Positions 8,567-16,863 of a stretch of DNA of 23,323 bases are shown here, piece by piece (position 1 is the first letter of the stretch; every line of letters begins with the position of its first letter). Both the position numbers and the translations under genes were made by a program. The notes below the pieces were generated by a model. The model saw nothing but the letters and a program-made list of their open reading frames with translations. It was not told the DNA's origin and searched no databases. The DNA is from JAXGPP01 sp964436865. GTDB lineage: Bacteria; Planctomycetota; Planctomycetia; Pirellulales; Thermoguttaceae. Location: contig CAYTFK010000077.1 of NCBI GenBank assembly GCA_964436865.1, forward strand, positions 1 through 23,323, in the 5' to 3' direction.

Positions 8567-9670
8567 ATGCCATTGACCCACCTTGCAGCAATGGGGGCGC
8601 TCTTCGGCCTGCTCGCACCGGTTGTAGCCGCTGCCGAGCCGGCCGGGAATCAGGAACAGGAGAAGCGGCTCTTCGACGATTTCGACGGCAAACTGGCGCT
8701 CGACTGGAAGCAGGTCCGCCCGGATACGGCGCACCAGTCGCTCAGCAAGCATCCTGGCAAACTGACGATCACGACCCAATACGGCTCGATCCACACGGCC
8801 GATCGGCCCGTGGCTGCCAAGAACCTGTTCCTGGTCGATATTCCCGAACTTGATGGAGCAGGATTCGTTGTCACCACCTGCGTCGAGGCTTTTCAGCCCC
8901 GGGCCCCATGGAATCAGGCAGGCCTGGTCCTGTACGGCGACGACGACAATTACCTCAAGTTTGTCTGCGAGTTCTCCTCCGCCGGTCTTCCGATCCTGAA
9001 TGCCATCGCTGAGACGGAGGGTAAACCGGTTGCCAACTACCTGAGCGCGTCGGTGCAAACGGATCGGTTGTGGCTGAAAGTTGTAAAGCGGGGCGATCTC
9101 TACGAGTGTGCCAGCAGCAGCGACGGTACGACATTCACGGCGTATGCCGATATTCCCTGGTCCGGCGCTGCGAAGCAGGCCGGAGTCCTCGCCAAGAACG
9201 GCAATAGCCAGACCGCGCCAGATGTGGACGCCAACTTCGATTTCTTCGAGCTCCGCGCCGCCACTGAAGACGAGAAGAACGACCCCGCGTATAACGAGCG
9301 TCAGAAGCTCCTGGGCAACTGGAAGGTCGTGTCCGGCCGAGTGAACGGCAAGCCGATGGCCGACCCCTCGAAGACCAGTCTGACCATCCGCCCCGGTCAG
9401 TTCGTCCTTGCGGAGGGCACGCGAAGCGTCGTCGCCACTTGCGTGGTTGACTCCGCTTCCAGCCCCAAAACGATCGCGGTGTACATGCGGTCGGGCCTGG
9501 CGCTGAACCAACTCAACTGGGCCTATTCGCTGTCCGGCGACGATCTCACGCTGTGCGTCACTCCCAAACCCGGCGCCGCCCCGCCCACTGAATTGGAATC
9601 AACCCAAGGGGACGGGCGGATGCTGTTGAACCTGGTTCGCGCGCCCGCGGAGCCCGTAACGCGGCCGTGA
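8567..9670 (+). CDS. Secreted DUF1349 / TIGR03067 two-domain protein
   Basis: A 367-residue exported protein. ATG 8567 is preceded by GGGAGG (8553-8558, 8-nt spacing) and starts a signal peptide (about 1-23, ending VAAAE). Residues about 30-220 look like a DUF1349 concanavalin-like beta-sandwich: FDDFDGKLALDWK at the start, and WNQAGLVLYGDDDNYLKFVCE in the middle. Residues about 240-365 look like the TIGR03067 planctomycete domain, with its opening LLGNWKVVSGRVNGKPM and a DDLTLC strand near the end. DUF1349 folds resemble carbohydrate-binding lectin-like modules; TIGR03067 has no known activity. No catalytic residues can be named, so a binding or cell-surface role is the safest guess. It is likely transcribed alone, with a terminator on both sides. 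Confidence 0.85.
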   Translation: MPLTHLAAMGALFGLLAPVVAAAEPAGNQEQEKRLFDDFDGKLALDWKQVRPDTAHQSLSKHPGKLTITTQYGSIHTADRPVAAKNLFLVDIPELDGAGFVVTTCVEAFQPRAPWNQAGLVLYGDDDNYLKFVCEFSSAGLPILNAIAETEGKPVANYLSASVQTDRLWLKVVKRGDLYECASSSDGTTFTAYADIPWSGAAKQAGVLAKNGNSQTAPDVDANFDFFELRAATEDEKNDPAYNERQKLLGNWKVVSGRVNGKPMADPSKTSLTIRPGQFVLAEGTRSVVATCVVDSASSPKTIAVYMRSGLALNQLNWAYSLSGDDLTLCVTPKPGAAPPTELESTQGDGRMLLNLVRAPAEPVTRP

Positions 9671-9686
9671 AGTTGCCGGCAGCTTG

Positions 9687-9803
9687 GTGAAGGGGCAGAC
9701 ACAGTCGATTAGCGAAAACCGCTCGCGGATTCTCGCGAAGACGCAAGCCCTGCAACAGACGGTTGACGACTGGATCGCCGCATCACATCCTCACCTGGCG
9801 TGA
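9687..9803 (+). CDS. Possible short ORF or gene remnant (38 codons)
   Basis: A GTG at 9687 opens a 38-codon frame to TGA 9801-9803. The translation contains a plausible amphipathic helix (SRILAKTQALQQTVDDW). There is no good ribosome binding site and the frame upstream closes at 9658, so it may be the tail of a lost gene or chance. No family recognised. Confidence 0.2.
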   Translation: MKGQTQSISENRSRILAKTQALQQTVDDWIAASHPHLA

Positions 9804-9853
9804 CGCGGCCTTACGGCGCCGAGCTTAGGGGCTGGCACAACGGCCTCAAACGC

Positions 9854-9897
9854 AACCGAAGCCGGCGCGGAGGGGCTGACCGCGGCCGGCTTCGGTT
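9854..9897. terminator. Inverted repeat between convergent genes, likely bidirectional terminator
   Basis: A perfect 13-bp stem (AACCGAAGCCGGC at 9854-9866 with its complement at 9885-9897) around an 18-nt GC-rich loop. It lies between the plus-strand DUF1349 gene (ends 9670) and the minus-strand amtB (ends 9946). T-runs are weak on both sides (GCGTTTGAG on the minus strand), so its efficiency is uncertain, but position and stem length fit a shared terminator. Confidence 0.55.
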
Positions 9898-9945
9898 CAA
9901 AGGCCCGCTACGAGCAGCCGTCGCGGGCAGGGATTGCCAGTCATT

Positions 9946-11409
9946 TCAGTAGACCGCGCCCGACGTCTGCACGAAGGCCGGGTAGGCTTCGTTGCCGTGC
10001 TCGCCGATGTCGAGACCCTCGGCTTCCTCATTGGCGCTCACCCGTAGTCCCACCGTGTACTTGAGCGTGACGAACAGCAGCGTGCCGGTCACAACGCACC
10101 AGGAAAAGACGGCAAGCACCCCGACCGCCTGGTTGAACAACTGACCGAAGCCGCCTCCGTACAACAACCCAAGTCCCGGCGCGGCATCGCCGCTGGCGGT
10201 CGACCACAGGCCCAGCGACAAGGTGCCCCAGCTTCCGCAGACGCCGTGTACGGAGATCGCGCCGACCGGGTCGTCGATCTTCAATACTCGCTCGACAAAG
10301 AGCACCGAGAGGACCACGAGAACCCCGGCGATGCCGCCGATCAGGACGGACGCCTCGATGGTCACCCAGGGGCAGGGACAGGTGATGGCGACCAGTCCGG
10401 CAAGCACGCCGTTGAGCGTCATCGTGCCTTCCCATTTCTTGAAGATCAGCTTGCTGGTCAGCAACGCCGTGATCGCCCCCGCCGCGCCCGCCGTGTTCGT
10501 GGTGCAGACGATGTGAGAGATATCGCCGCGGGCGGCAGCCATCGTGCTGCCCGGATTGAATCCGAACCAGCCCAGCCAGAGGATGAACACGCCGAGGGCG
10601 GCCAGCGGGATGTTGTGGCCGGGAATCGCCCGCGCGGTGCCGTCCTTAGCGAACTTCCCCAACCGCGGACCGAGCACAACCGCACCCACCAGGGCCACCC
10701 AGCCACCCACGCTGTGCACCACCGTCGAGCCGGCGAAGTCCCAGAAACCGGTCCCGCCGAACGTCGACAGCCATCCGCCTCCCCAGATCCAATGCCCTGA
10801 AATCGGATAAATAACTAACGTAATCGCGATGCTGTAAAGCATGTAGCTGGAAAACTTTGTCCGCTCGGCCATGGCCCCGGAAACGATCGTCGCCGCAGTC
10901 GCCGCGAACACGAGTTGGAAGAAGAACTTGGCCTCCAGCGGCACCATCGTCCAGGAAAGCGGATCGAAATTCGTGGTCGCCTTCAGTGTTCCGTCATCCT
11001 GAGGAACCTGGACCGCGGTCTCACTGAGGAAGAAACCGCTATCGCCGACAAACCCGTTCCCGATGCTGAACATCAATCCGAACCCGAGCGCCCAGAAGGC
11101 GATGCTGCCAAAGCTGAAGTCCAGCAGGTTTTTCATGAGGATGTTCACCGAGTTCTTCGTCCGGGTGAAGCCGGTTTCCACCATGGCGAACCCCGCTTGC
11201 ATCCACATCACCAGAAACGCGGTCACGAGGACCCAGATCGTATCCAAGTCAATGGATTTGCTCTCAATGGCCGCCTGCAGATCCGCGACGGTCGGTTCGG
11301 CGGCGGCCGCCACGGCGGGCGAGGCCGGTTCTTCCGCGGCAAGTTCGTGCCAGGAAACTACCACCATGATGAGCAGGACCGCCACGGACAAGAGCAATCG
11401 AAAACGCAT
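9946..11409 (-). CDS. amtB: Ammonium transporter of the Amt/Mep/Rh family
   Basis: Inner-membrane ammonium channel/transporter, 487 residues. An N-terminal signal-like helix (about 1-25) and an Ala-rich periplasmic stretch precede about 11 membrane helices, as in AmtB proteins that keep a leader. The pore twin histidines are visible: H232 in DFAGSTVVHSVGG and H388 in SVHGVCGSWG. The conserved WxxAGFAMVETGF, FAATAATIVSGAMAER and GWFGFNPGS blocks are all present. It lies 57 nt downstream of glnK on the same strand, the classic glnK-amtB operon in which the PII protein plugs the channel when nitrogen is ample. No obvious damage. The ribosome binding site before ATG 11409 is weak, suggesting coupling to the upstream gene. 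Ends in EAYPAFVQTSGAVY. Confidence 0.97.
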   Translation of the reverse strand: MRFRLLLSVAVLLIMVVVSWHELAAEEPASPAVAAAAEPTVADLQAAIESKSIDLDTIWVLVTAFLVMWMQAGFAMVETGFTRTKNSVNILMKNLLDFSFGSIAFWALGFGLMFSIGNGFVGDSGFFLSETAVQVPQDDGTLKATTNFDPLSWTMVPLEAKFFFQLVFAATAATIVSGAMAERTKFSSYMLYSIAITLVIYPISGHWIWGGGWLSTFGGTGFWDFAGSTVVHSVGGWVALVGAVVLGPRLGKFAKDGTARAIPGHNIPLAALGVFILWLGWFGFNPGSTMAAARGDISHIVCTTNTAGAAGAITALLTSKLIFKKWEGTMTLNGVLAGLVAITCPCPWVTIEASVLIGGIAGVLVVLSVLFVERVLKIDDPVGAISVHGVCGSWGTLSLGLWSTASGDAAPGLGLLYGGGFGQLFNQAVGVLAVFSWCVVTGTLLFVTLKYTVGLRVSANEEAEGLDIGEHGNEAYPAFVQTSGAVY

Positions 11410-11466
11410 TATTGATCTCGCTGGATAGGAGGACTGGTTTCTTCTGTCAAAGGGAAACGCCGGGAA

Positions 11467-11805
11467 TCAGATGCCGCTGTCGCCTCTCTCACCGGTGCGA
11501 ATGCGAATCACATCGGTCAGGTTGGAGACGAAGATCTTGCCGTCGCCGACCTGGCCGGTCCTGGCGGCAACCGTGATGGCTTCGATTGCGGCAGGCAAAT
11601 CCTCATCGGCCACGACGGTCTCCACTTTGATCTTGGGTACGAAGTCGACGGTGTATTCGGTGCCGCGGTACATCTCCCGATGCCCTTTCTGGCGACCGAA
11701 GCCCCGGACCTCGGTAATCGTCATCCCTTTGACGCCGCACTGCATCAAGGCCGCTTTGACGTCCTCGAGCTTGAAATGCCTTATCAGCGATTCAACTTTC
11801 TTCAT
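11467..11805 (-). CDS. glnK: Nitrogen regulatory protein P-II (GlnK/GlnB type)
   Basis: A 112-residue PII signal protein; a cytosolic trimer that senses ATP/ADP and 2-oxoglutarate and controls AmtB and nitrogen enzymes. Full length for the family. The T-loop carries the uridylylation tyrosine Y51 in MYRGTEYTVDFVPK; Q39 and K58, used in 2-oxoglutarate binding, are present; the second signature TGQVGDGKIFV is intact. It precedes amtB in the same operon, which marks it as the GlnK type by context rather than sequence. Upstream is a GAGG-type ribosome binding site about 7 nt from ATG and a sigma-54 promoter candidate at 11917-11932, so nitrogen-limitation control is likely. Confidence 0.96.
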   Translation of the reverse strand: MKKVESLIRHFKLEDVKAALMQCGVKGMTITEVRGFGRQKGHREMYRGTEYTVDFVPKIKVETVVADEDLPAAIEAITVAARTGQVGDGKIFVSNLTDVIRIRTGERGDSGI

Positions 11806-11916
11806 GGATGCCTCGCACTTCGAATCACGCCGTCATGCCCGTGAACACTGCTCCAATCTCCCGCGGACGAAGCAGACAACAAATCGAGCGCGCACTCGAT
11901 AACACGCGGGTCGAAA

Positions 11917-11932
11917 TGCGAACGCCGTGCCA
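11917..11932 (-). promoter_or_regulatory. Sigma-54 (-24/-12) promoter candidate for glnK-amtB
   Basis: Read on the minus strand the site is TGGCACGGCGTTCGCA. Against the sigma-54 consensus TGGCACG-N4-TTGCW it differs at one base (TCGCA for TTGCA) and keeps the required GG and GC exactly 10 nt apart. Transcription would start near 11905, giving a leader of about 100 nt before glnK. Sigma-54 control is the usual arrangement for glnK-amtB. Confidence 0.7.
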
Positions 11933-11942
11933 CACCTGCCCT

Positions 11943-11967
11943 TGGCAGTGCCAGGGCGTGCACGCCC
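11943..11967. repeat. Two palindromes upstream of the glnK promoter
   Basis: TGGCA-G-TGCCA (11943-11953) is followed directly by the perfect 14-bp palindrome GGGCGTGCACGCCC (11954-11967). They lie about 40-60 bp upstream of the predicted start. Activator sites for sigma-54 promoters usually lie further away, so these may be an operator or a chance GC-rich palindrome. Confidence 0.3.
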
Positions 11968-12420
11968 GTAGCGTCGACAACTGCGTCTGTCCTCTGCAAA
12001 CCGGGCTATTGAAAGCGGTTATGTCGCAGCCCAATCAATCGGCACTGATGCCGACGGGCAACTGCCGGCGAGCCGAGCTTGCGCGCGACTGCGCAGACTG
12101 TGTGCATGGCATGCCTGAATGAAAGGCACCCTACAGGCGAAGCTCCCCGGCAAGCACGTTGTCGATAAGCCTGCGAGGATCGCTTTCGGACTGGGTTTCG
12201 CGGCATGCTTTCGTTGCCGCTAGATCGCCGCCGGCTTCGGACGTGATCTGGCTCGCCCCGCGGAGGCATGGCGTTTGCATTCGCAGTCTGGTCGCTGCCC
12301 GAGCGCCCTCTCCCCGGCGCGGTACCGGGCGGCATCTGGCGGATCGAAAACACCGAGTGCGGCCAAAGGTCTTCTTCCCGGATCGAAAGTCGTTGCGCCA
12401 CGGACCGTGACCGGGGATCA

Positions 12421-12446
12421 CGAGGAGAGATCACAGGCTCTCCTCG
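12421..12446. repeat. 9-bp inverted repeat in the intergenic region
   Basis: CGAGGAGAG (12421-12429) pairs perfectly with CTCTCCTCG (12438-12446) around an 8-nt spacer. No T-run follows, so it is not a standard terminator. It could be a regulator site or RNA hairpin. Confidence 0.35.
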
Positions 12447-12550
12447 CACGCTCCGCACCAACCGGCCGGTCCGTGGCGATCTTCTTCCGCGGCCTTGAAC
12501 ACGCGACGGAACGAGTCAGGCGCCACCTGCGCTGAGAATGAGTCTCAATT

Positions 12551-12567
12551 GCAGACCGCGAGTCTGC
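12551..12567 (+). repeat. 6-bp hairpin upstream of the octahaem operon
   Basis: GCAGAC (12551-12556) and GTCTGC (12562-12567) around CGCGA, followed by CCTTTCTG. It is short; it may be a weak terminator or leader hairpin 135 nt before the octahaem cytochrome gene. Confidence 0.25.
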
Positions 12568-12701
12568 CCTTTCTGATGGTTTCGGCGAGATCTGCTGTAA
12601 CCAACTCCAACGCGTCGGCGTCAGAGTCTCTCGGCGGCCTTCGAGGGTGATGGTCTCGACACGATTCCCTCCGGCACGTGCTGCTCCGCAGATTGCCAGG
12701 G

Positions 12702-14183
12702 ATGTTCCGGGGAACGACGCGCATGTGGCTCAAACTTTCAGTGGTCCTGGCGTTTGTCGCCACACTGGCCGCCGTGACGATCGCTCTGGCCCACCGACGA
12801 CCGGCCACCTCCGACGCGCCCTGGCGACGGGTCGCACGGCCATCTCCTCACGTCGATCATAGCCAACTGATTGCCGGCCCTTTCGAAGACGGTCCTGCCG
12901 TCACCCGGGCCTGTCTCGAATGTCATCCGAATGCCGCCCGCGAAGTCATGCAGACGGGCCACTGGACCTGGGCCGGGCAGAAGGCCAAACTTCCCGGCCG
13001 CAGTGAGTTGATTCAAGTGGGTAAGGCGAACCTGATCAACAACTTCTGCATCCATGCCGGCCCGAACATCGAGAAGTGTTCCTCCTGTCACGCCGGCTAC
13101 GGCTGGCATGACAACACCTTCGACTTCACCAGTGAGGCCAGCCAGGAAAATGTCGACTGCCTGGTATGCCACGAGCAGACAGGCGCCTACGTCAAAGGCA
13201 ATGCCGGCAATCCCGAGAAGGGTGTGGACCTGGTAGCCGCGGCACGGAGCGTCGCCCGGTCTACCCGGAAGAACTGCGGCGATTGCCATTTCAAAGGAGG
13301 AGGTGGCGATGCGGTAAAACACGGCGACCTGGACGGCTCGATGTACTTCCCCAAGGAGCGGATCGATGTCCACATGGGCCGCGCCGGGTTGGCATGCACC
13401 GACTGCCACCGTACGCACGACCATCGCATCGCCGGACAGGGAATGGCGGCCAACCCCGATCCGCTTCTTCGCGTGCATTGCACCGATTGCCACAACAGTG
13501 AGCCCCATGGCGACGAACGTCTCGACGCCCACACCGCGAGCGTGGCTTGCCAGACCTGCCACATTCCGCGGATGGCGATCGATGCGCCGACCAAGACCTA
13601 TTGGGACTGGTCCGAGGCCGGACAGGACGGGCGCAAGGAAGATCCGCACGAGTATCTGAAGATCAAAGGAAGCTTCAAGTACGCGCAGAACATTCGTCCC
13701 GAATATGCATGGTACAACGGTCGCGCCTACCGCTACCTGACCGGCCAGCAGATCGACCCCACCCGCGTCGTTCACATCAATTATCCGCTGGGCGGGCCGC
13801 GCGACCCCGAGGCCAAGATCTGGCCGTTCAAGGTCCATCGCGGCAAGCAGATCTACGACAAGGTTCACCAGCATTTGCTTGCGCCGCGAACCGCCGGGCC
13901 CGGCGGATACTGGACCGAATTCGACTGGGACAAGGCCTGTCGCATCGGCGCCAAAGAAACCGGTATTGAATACAGTGGCCAGTACGGCTGGGTGGAAACA
14001 GCGATGTACTGGCCCCTGTCGCACATGGTCCAGGCAAAGGAAAAGGCCCTCCAGTGCACGGACTGCCACGGCGAGCAAGGCATTTTGAACTGGAAAGAAT
14101 TGGGCTACGACGGCGATCCGGCATTTCACGGCGACCGGCGGCGATTGGAATTGGTCCGCGGCAGCGATGGAGGGAATCGATGA
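12702..14183 (+). CDS. Octahaem c-type cytochrome, tetrathionate reductase (OTR) family
   Basis: Exported multihaem protein with eight CxxCH sites, at C71, C126, C153, C192, C232, C260, C283 and C452 (numbering from 12702). Number and spacing, the CSSCHAGYGWHD block and a last haem far from the others fit the OTR family, whose Shewanella member reduces tetrathionate, nitrite and hydroxylamine in vitro; the natural substrate is unsettled. An N-terminal hydrophobic stretch (about 15-32) is a signal peptide or anchor. Starts at GTG 12678, ATG 12702 and ATG 12723 are possible; 12723 has the better-spaced GGGGA. The stop overlaps the next gene by ATGA, so translation is coupled. Neighbours (heptahaem, cytochrome b, YeeE/YedE, rhodaneses) favour a sulfur-compound substrate, which is inference. 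Confidence 0.88.
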   Translation: MFRGTTRMWLKLSVVLAFVATLAAVTIALAHRRPATSDAPWRRVARPSPHVDHSQLIAGPFEDGPAVTRACLECHPNAAREVMQTGHWTWAGQKAKLPGRSELIQVGKANLINNFCIHAGPNIEKCSSCHAGYGWHDNTFDFTSEASQENVDCLVCHEQTGAYVKGNAGNPEKGVDLVAAARSVARSTRKNCGDCHFKGGGGDAVKHGDLDGSMYFPKERIDVHMGRAGLACTDCHRTHDHRIAGQGMAANPDPLLRVHCTDCHNSEPHGDERLDAHTASVACQTCHIPRMAIDAPTKTYWDWSEAGQDGRKEDPHEYLKIKGSFKYAQNIRPEYAWYNGRAYRYLTGQQIDPTRVVHINYPLGGPRDPEAKIWPFKVHRGKQIYDKVHQHLLAPRTAGPGGYWTEFDWDKACRIGAKETGIEYSGQYGWVETAMYWPLSHMVQAKEKALQCTDCHGEQGILNWKELGYDGDPAFHGDRRRLELVRGSDGGNR

Positions 14184-16219
14184 CCACCTTCCGTTGGCCC
14201 TTAATCATTGCTGCCTGGCTGGCAATTTGCCCGCATGCCCGGTCCGAGCATCCACCGATCACTCTGCTCGATCACGAGGGTCGGAATGTCCTCGAGTCCA
14301 GCGGCCCCGTGTCGACGATGCGAAGCTGCAGCCATTGCCACAACACCGAGTACATTGTCACTCACAGCTATCACGCCTGGCTCGGAAGCGATGAGCGAGC
14401 CACGCCAGGCATGGTTCCGGGTGGCCGGCCATGGGATTGGAGCACGGGGGCTTTCGGGCGTTGGAATCCAGCGACCTACCGCTATCTCACGCCGCCGGGC
14501 GATGCGCGGCTGGACTTGGGAACCGCGGAATGGATTGCCACATTCCAGCGGCACGTGGGCGGAGGGCCCGCCCTGCTGGGGCAAGGCGGCAGTCTGTTGA
14601 CGACTCGGCGCGCGTCAAGCGGCGCGGATCCCGATATGTACGTGGCCGAGTCCGATGGGCAACCGAAGGCGTGGGACTGGCAGCGGTCTGGAGCCGTGGA
14701 GATGAACTGTTTCCTGTGCCACACTTCGCGCCCCGACAATCAGGCGCGGACGAACGAACTCCGGCGAGGCCGGTTTCAATGGGCCAATACGGCGACACTT
14801 GCTGCAACCCGTGTCGTTGCCCCTTCGGCCGACGGATGGAGCTACGATCGCGGCCTCTTCCTGCCCGACGGCCGTTTGGATGCCGCCAGGCTCGGCTTGC
14901 GGGAACCAACGAGTGAAAACTGCGCGGTCTGCCATGGTCTGGCCGCACGGGGTGAACAGCCAGTCAAGCTGGAGTTTTCGCTCGCTCAGTGGTCGACCGC
15001 TACGAAGGGGCAGGTTTTCTCGCCGCAGCGTATCTGCGAGTCGGCGGACAATCTTCGCGACAAGGAACATCTCTCGCGCGCCTGGGACGTGCACGCCGAG
15101 CGGCTCATGCAATGCACGAGTTGCCATTACTCGATCAACAATCCGGCATTCTACGAGCCGACGCTCCGCAGCAAGCCGGGGCATCTCAAGTTTGAGCCGC
15201 GGCGGCTCACACCGGGGCAGTACGTCGAGCAGCCCAGCCATCAGTTCGCCAAGGGGCATGCGTCGCAGGGCACTGTCGCCCGGCACCTCGATGGCACGAT
15301 GCGGCGGTGTGATGACTGCCACAATTCAGACCATGGCCACGATTGGCTCCCCTATCGTGAAGCCCACTTTGCCCGATTGAGTTGCGAAGCCTGCCACATC
15401 CCGCAGGTTTATGCCCCCGCCGTTCGCCAGATCGACTGGACGCTGCCAACTCCATCAGGCGAACCGCGAATCGAGTGGCGCGGAATCGAGGGCGATGACA
15501 GATCCACTGCCGAAATCACCGGCTTCCGGCCAGTCCTCCTGCCCCGAGAAGGGCTCGACGGCCGCACTCGGCTCGTCCCTCACAATCTCATTTCGGCTTG
15601 GTATTGGGTGGAAGGAGGCCCGAAGCCCAGGCCGGTAAGGATGGCCGATCTCAAGGCAGCGATCCTGCAGGACAGAGAGTATCATCCGGACGTTGCCCGA
15701 GCGCTCGGCTCAGGTCCGGGCGTGCTCGACTCGCCTGAGAAAGTTGAGGCAGTCCGGCGGCGGCTGGAGCAGGTGGGAATCGTCGAACCCCGCATCGAAG
15801 CCGAAGTCCAGCCCTATAGCCTGCACCATGGCGTGGGGCCGGCAAAATCGGCCGTCCGCCAATGCGAGACTTGCCATCGCCAGGATTCGCGGCTGAGCGA
15901 GCGATTCATCCTGGCGTCCTACATGCCCGGCGGAGTTCGGCCGGAGCTGGTGGGCGATAGCGGGACTCGGCTGGCAGGCCACTACGAGGCGGATGGAGAA
16001 GGACGACTGCTGTACGAGCCGAGCACCCGCGAGGCTTCGCTTTATGTCCTGGGGCACGATCGTTGGTCCTGGGTGAGCGTGCTGGGCGCACTATCACTCT
16101 TCTCGGTGACATTGGGCGTCGTGGTCCACGCCGGGATAAGAATTCGTGTCGGTCGGAAGAAGATGCCGCGACCCGGTCCGCCCGCCGACAGCGATCCTTG
16201 CGAGGAGTCTGCGCCATGA
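14180..16219 (+). CDS. Membrane-anchored heptahaem c-type cytochrome
   Basis: A 679-residue exported protein with signal peptide (1 to about 22) and one C-terminal membrane helix (about 630-652) followed by a basic tail. Seven CxxCH sites: C50, C177, C248, C312, C377, C402 and C562. Start at ATG 14180 (GGAGGG 14169-14174) overlaps the octahaem stop by four bases. The block CDDCHNSDHGHD ... CEACHIPQ mirrors CTDCHNSEPHGD ... CQTCHIPR of the octahaem protein, and both then have a long haem-free segment containing an AWY motif before a final CxxCH, so the two seem to share a fold. Likely role: electron conduit between the membrane cytochrome b and the octahaem protein, or a second catalytic subunit. 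No specific family name can be given with certainty. Confidence 0.85.
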   Translation: MTTFRWPLIIAAWLAICPHARSEHPPITLLDHEGRNVLESSGPVSTMRSCSHCHNTEYIVTHSYHAWLGSDERATPGMVPGGRPWDWSTGAFGRWNPATYRYLTPPGDARLDLGTAEWIATFQRHVGGGPALLGQGGSLLTTRRASSGADPDMYVAESDGQPKAWDWQRSGAVEMNCFLCHTSRPDNQARTNELRRGRFQWANTATLAATRVVAPSADGWSYDRGLFLPDGRLDAARLGLREPTSENCAVCHGLAARGEQPVKLEFSLAQWSTATKGQVFSPQRICESADNLRDKEHLSRAWDVHAERLMQCTSCHYSINNPAFYEPTLRSKPGHLKFEPRRLTPGQYVEQPSHQFAKGHASQGTVARHLDGTMRRCDDCHNSDHGHDWLPYREAHFARLSCEACHIPQVYAPAVRQIDWTLPTPSGEPRIEWRGIEGDDRSTAEITGFRPVLLPREGLDGRTRLVPHNLISAWYWVEGGPKPRPVRMADLKAAILQDREYHPDVARALGSGPGVLDSPEKVEAVRRRLEQVGIVEPRIEAEVQPYSLHHGVGPAKSAVRQCETCHRQDSRLSERFILASYMPGGVRPELVGDSGTRLAGHYEADGEGRLLYEPSTREASLYVLGHDRWSWVSVLGALSLFSVTLGVVVHAGIRIRVGRKKMPRPGPPADSDPCEESAP

Positions 16220-16863
16220 GCATCGTGCGTCATCAACTCTATTCCCGCTACGAGCGGGCCTGGCACTGGTTCCAGGCTGCCACCGTCGGGCTGTTGATTC
16301 TCACCGGCCTGGCAATTCACGCCCCAGGAGCGGTCGGCTGGCTGCCATTCGCTACCGCCGTAGAGATCCACAACATCCTCGGATTCCTGCTGTTGGCCAA
16401 CGCTTTCCTCGGCGTGTTCTACTACGTCACCACGGGTATGATCCGCCAGTACCTGCCCAAGCCGCAGGAATTCAGGGCGCAGGCCGTCCGCCAGATATGG
16501 TTCTATCTCCGCGGCATCTTCCGCGGCGAACCGCAACCGATGGCTAAAGTGCAGGAGCAGCGACTCACTCCGCTCCAGCAGATTACCTACCTGATCATTC
16601 TCAACATCCTGCTGCCCCTGCAGGTGCTGACCGGACTGCTGATCTGGGGCGCGCAGCGCTGGCCAGAAACGGTCCAGGCGGTGGGCGGGCTGGCCATCCT
16701 CGGCATGATCCATACGCTCAACGCCTGGCTGTTCGGGTCTTTCGTTCTGATGCACGTTTACCTGACCACCACGGGCCGCACGCCGCTGGCGCATATCAAG
16801 GCCATGATCGTGGGCTACGAAGACGTTCATGTGGAGGAGATGCCGGATGGAATTGCGTCGTGA
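16216..16863 (+). CDS. Cytochrome b561-type membrane subunit (b-type haem, quinone-linked)
   Basis: A 215-residue integral membrane protein with four predicted helices (about 18-35, 50-75, 130-155, 160-185), of the type found as cytochrome b subunit of Ni-Fe hydrogenase, formate dehydrogenase and thiosulfate reductase. Likely haem-ligand histidines lie in the helices: H17 (AWHWFQ), H52 (EIHNILGF), H166 (MIHTLN) and H180 (LMHVYL). It would pass electrons between the quinone pool and the periplasmic multihaem proteins. The start codon overlaps the previous stop by ATGA and is preceded by GAGGAG (16202-16207); its end overlaps the next gene by 17 nt. This tight coupling argues for one membrane complex with the two multihaem cytochromes. 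Confidence 0.88.
   Translation: MSIVRHQLYSRYERAWHWFQAATVGLLILTGLAIHAPGAVGWLPFATAVEIHNILGFLLLANAFLGVFYYVTTGMIRQYLPKPQEFRAQAVRQIWFYLRGIFRGEPQPMAKVQEQRLTPLQQITYLIILNILLPLQVLTGLLIWGAQRWPETVQAVGGLAILGMIHTLNAWLFGSFVLMHVYLTTTGRTPLAHIKAMIVGYEDVHVEEMPDGIAS

Larger units (their letters stand above)
11968..12701. other. Long non-coding stretch between divergent nitrogen and sulfur clusters
   Basis: About 730 bases without a gene I can support. Frames on both strands are Arg/Ser/Pro-rich, with no domain and no ribosome binding site. One plus frame ending at 12535 has a mildly protein-like end (TGRSVAIFFRGLEHATERV) and could be a remnant. The region should hold the promoter of the octahaem operon and any far-upstream activator sites for glnK. 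Two hairpins are listed separately. Confidence 0.45.

Noticed and set aside
11808..12122. 104-codon plus-strand frame with several cysteines
   Set aside because: It overlaps the sigma-54 promoter and palindromes, has no ribosome binding site and no domain; the Cys pattern is not a metal site I recognise.
12738..14129. Long minus-strand frame (463 codons) opposite the octahaem gene
   Set aside because: The plus strand carries eight CxxCH sites with conserved spacing; the antisense frame is a by-product of codon bias.
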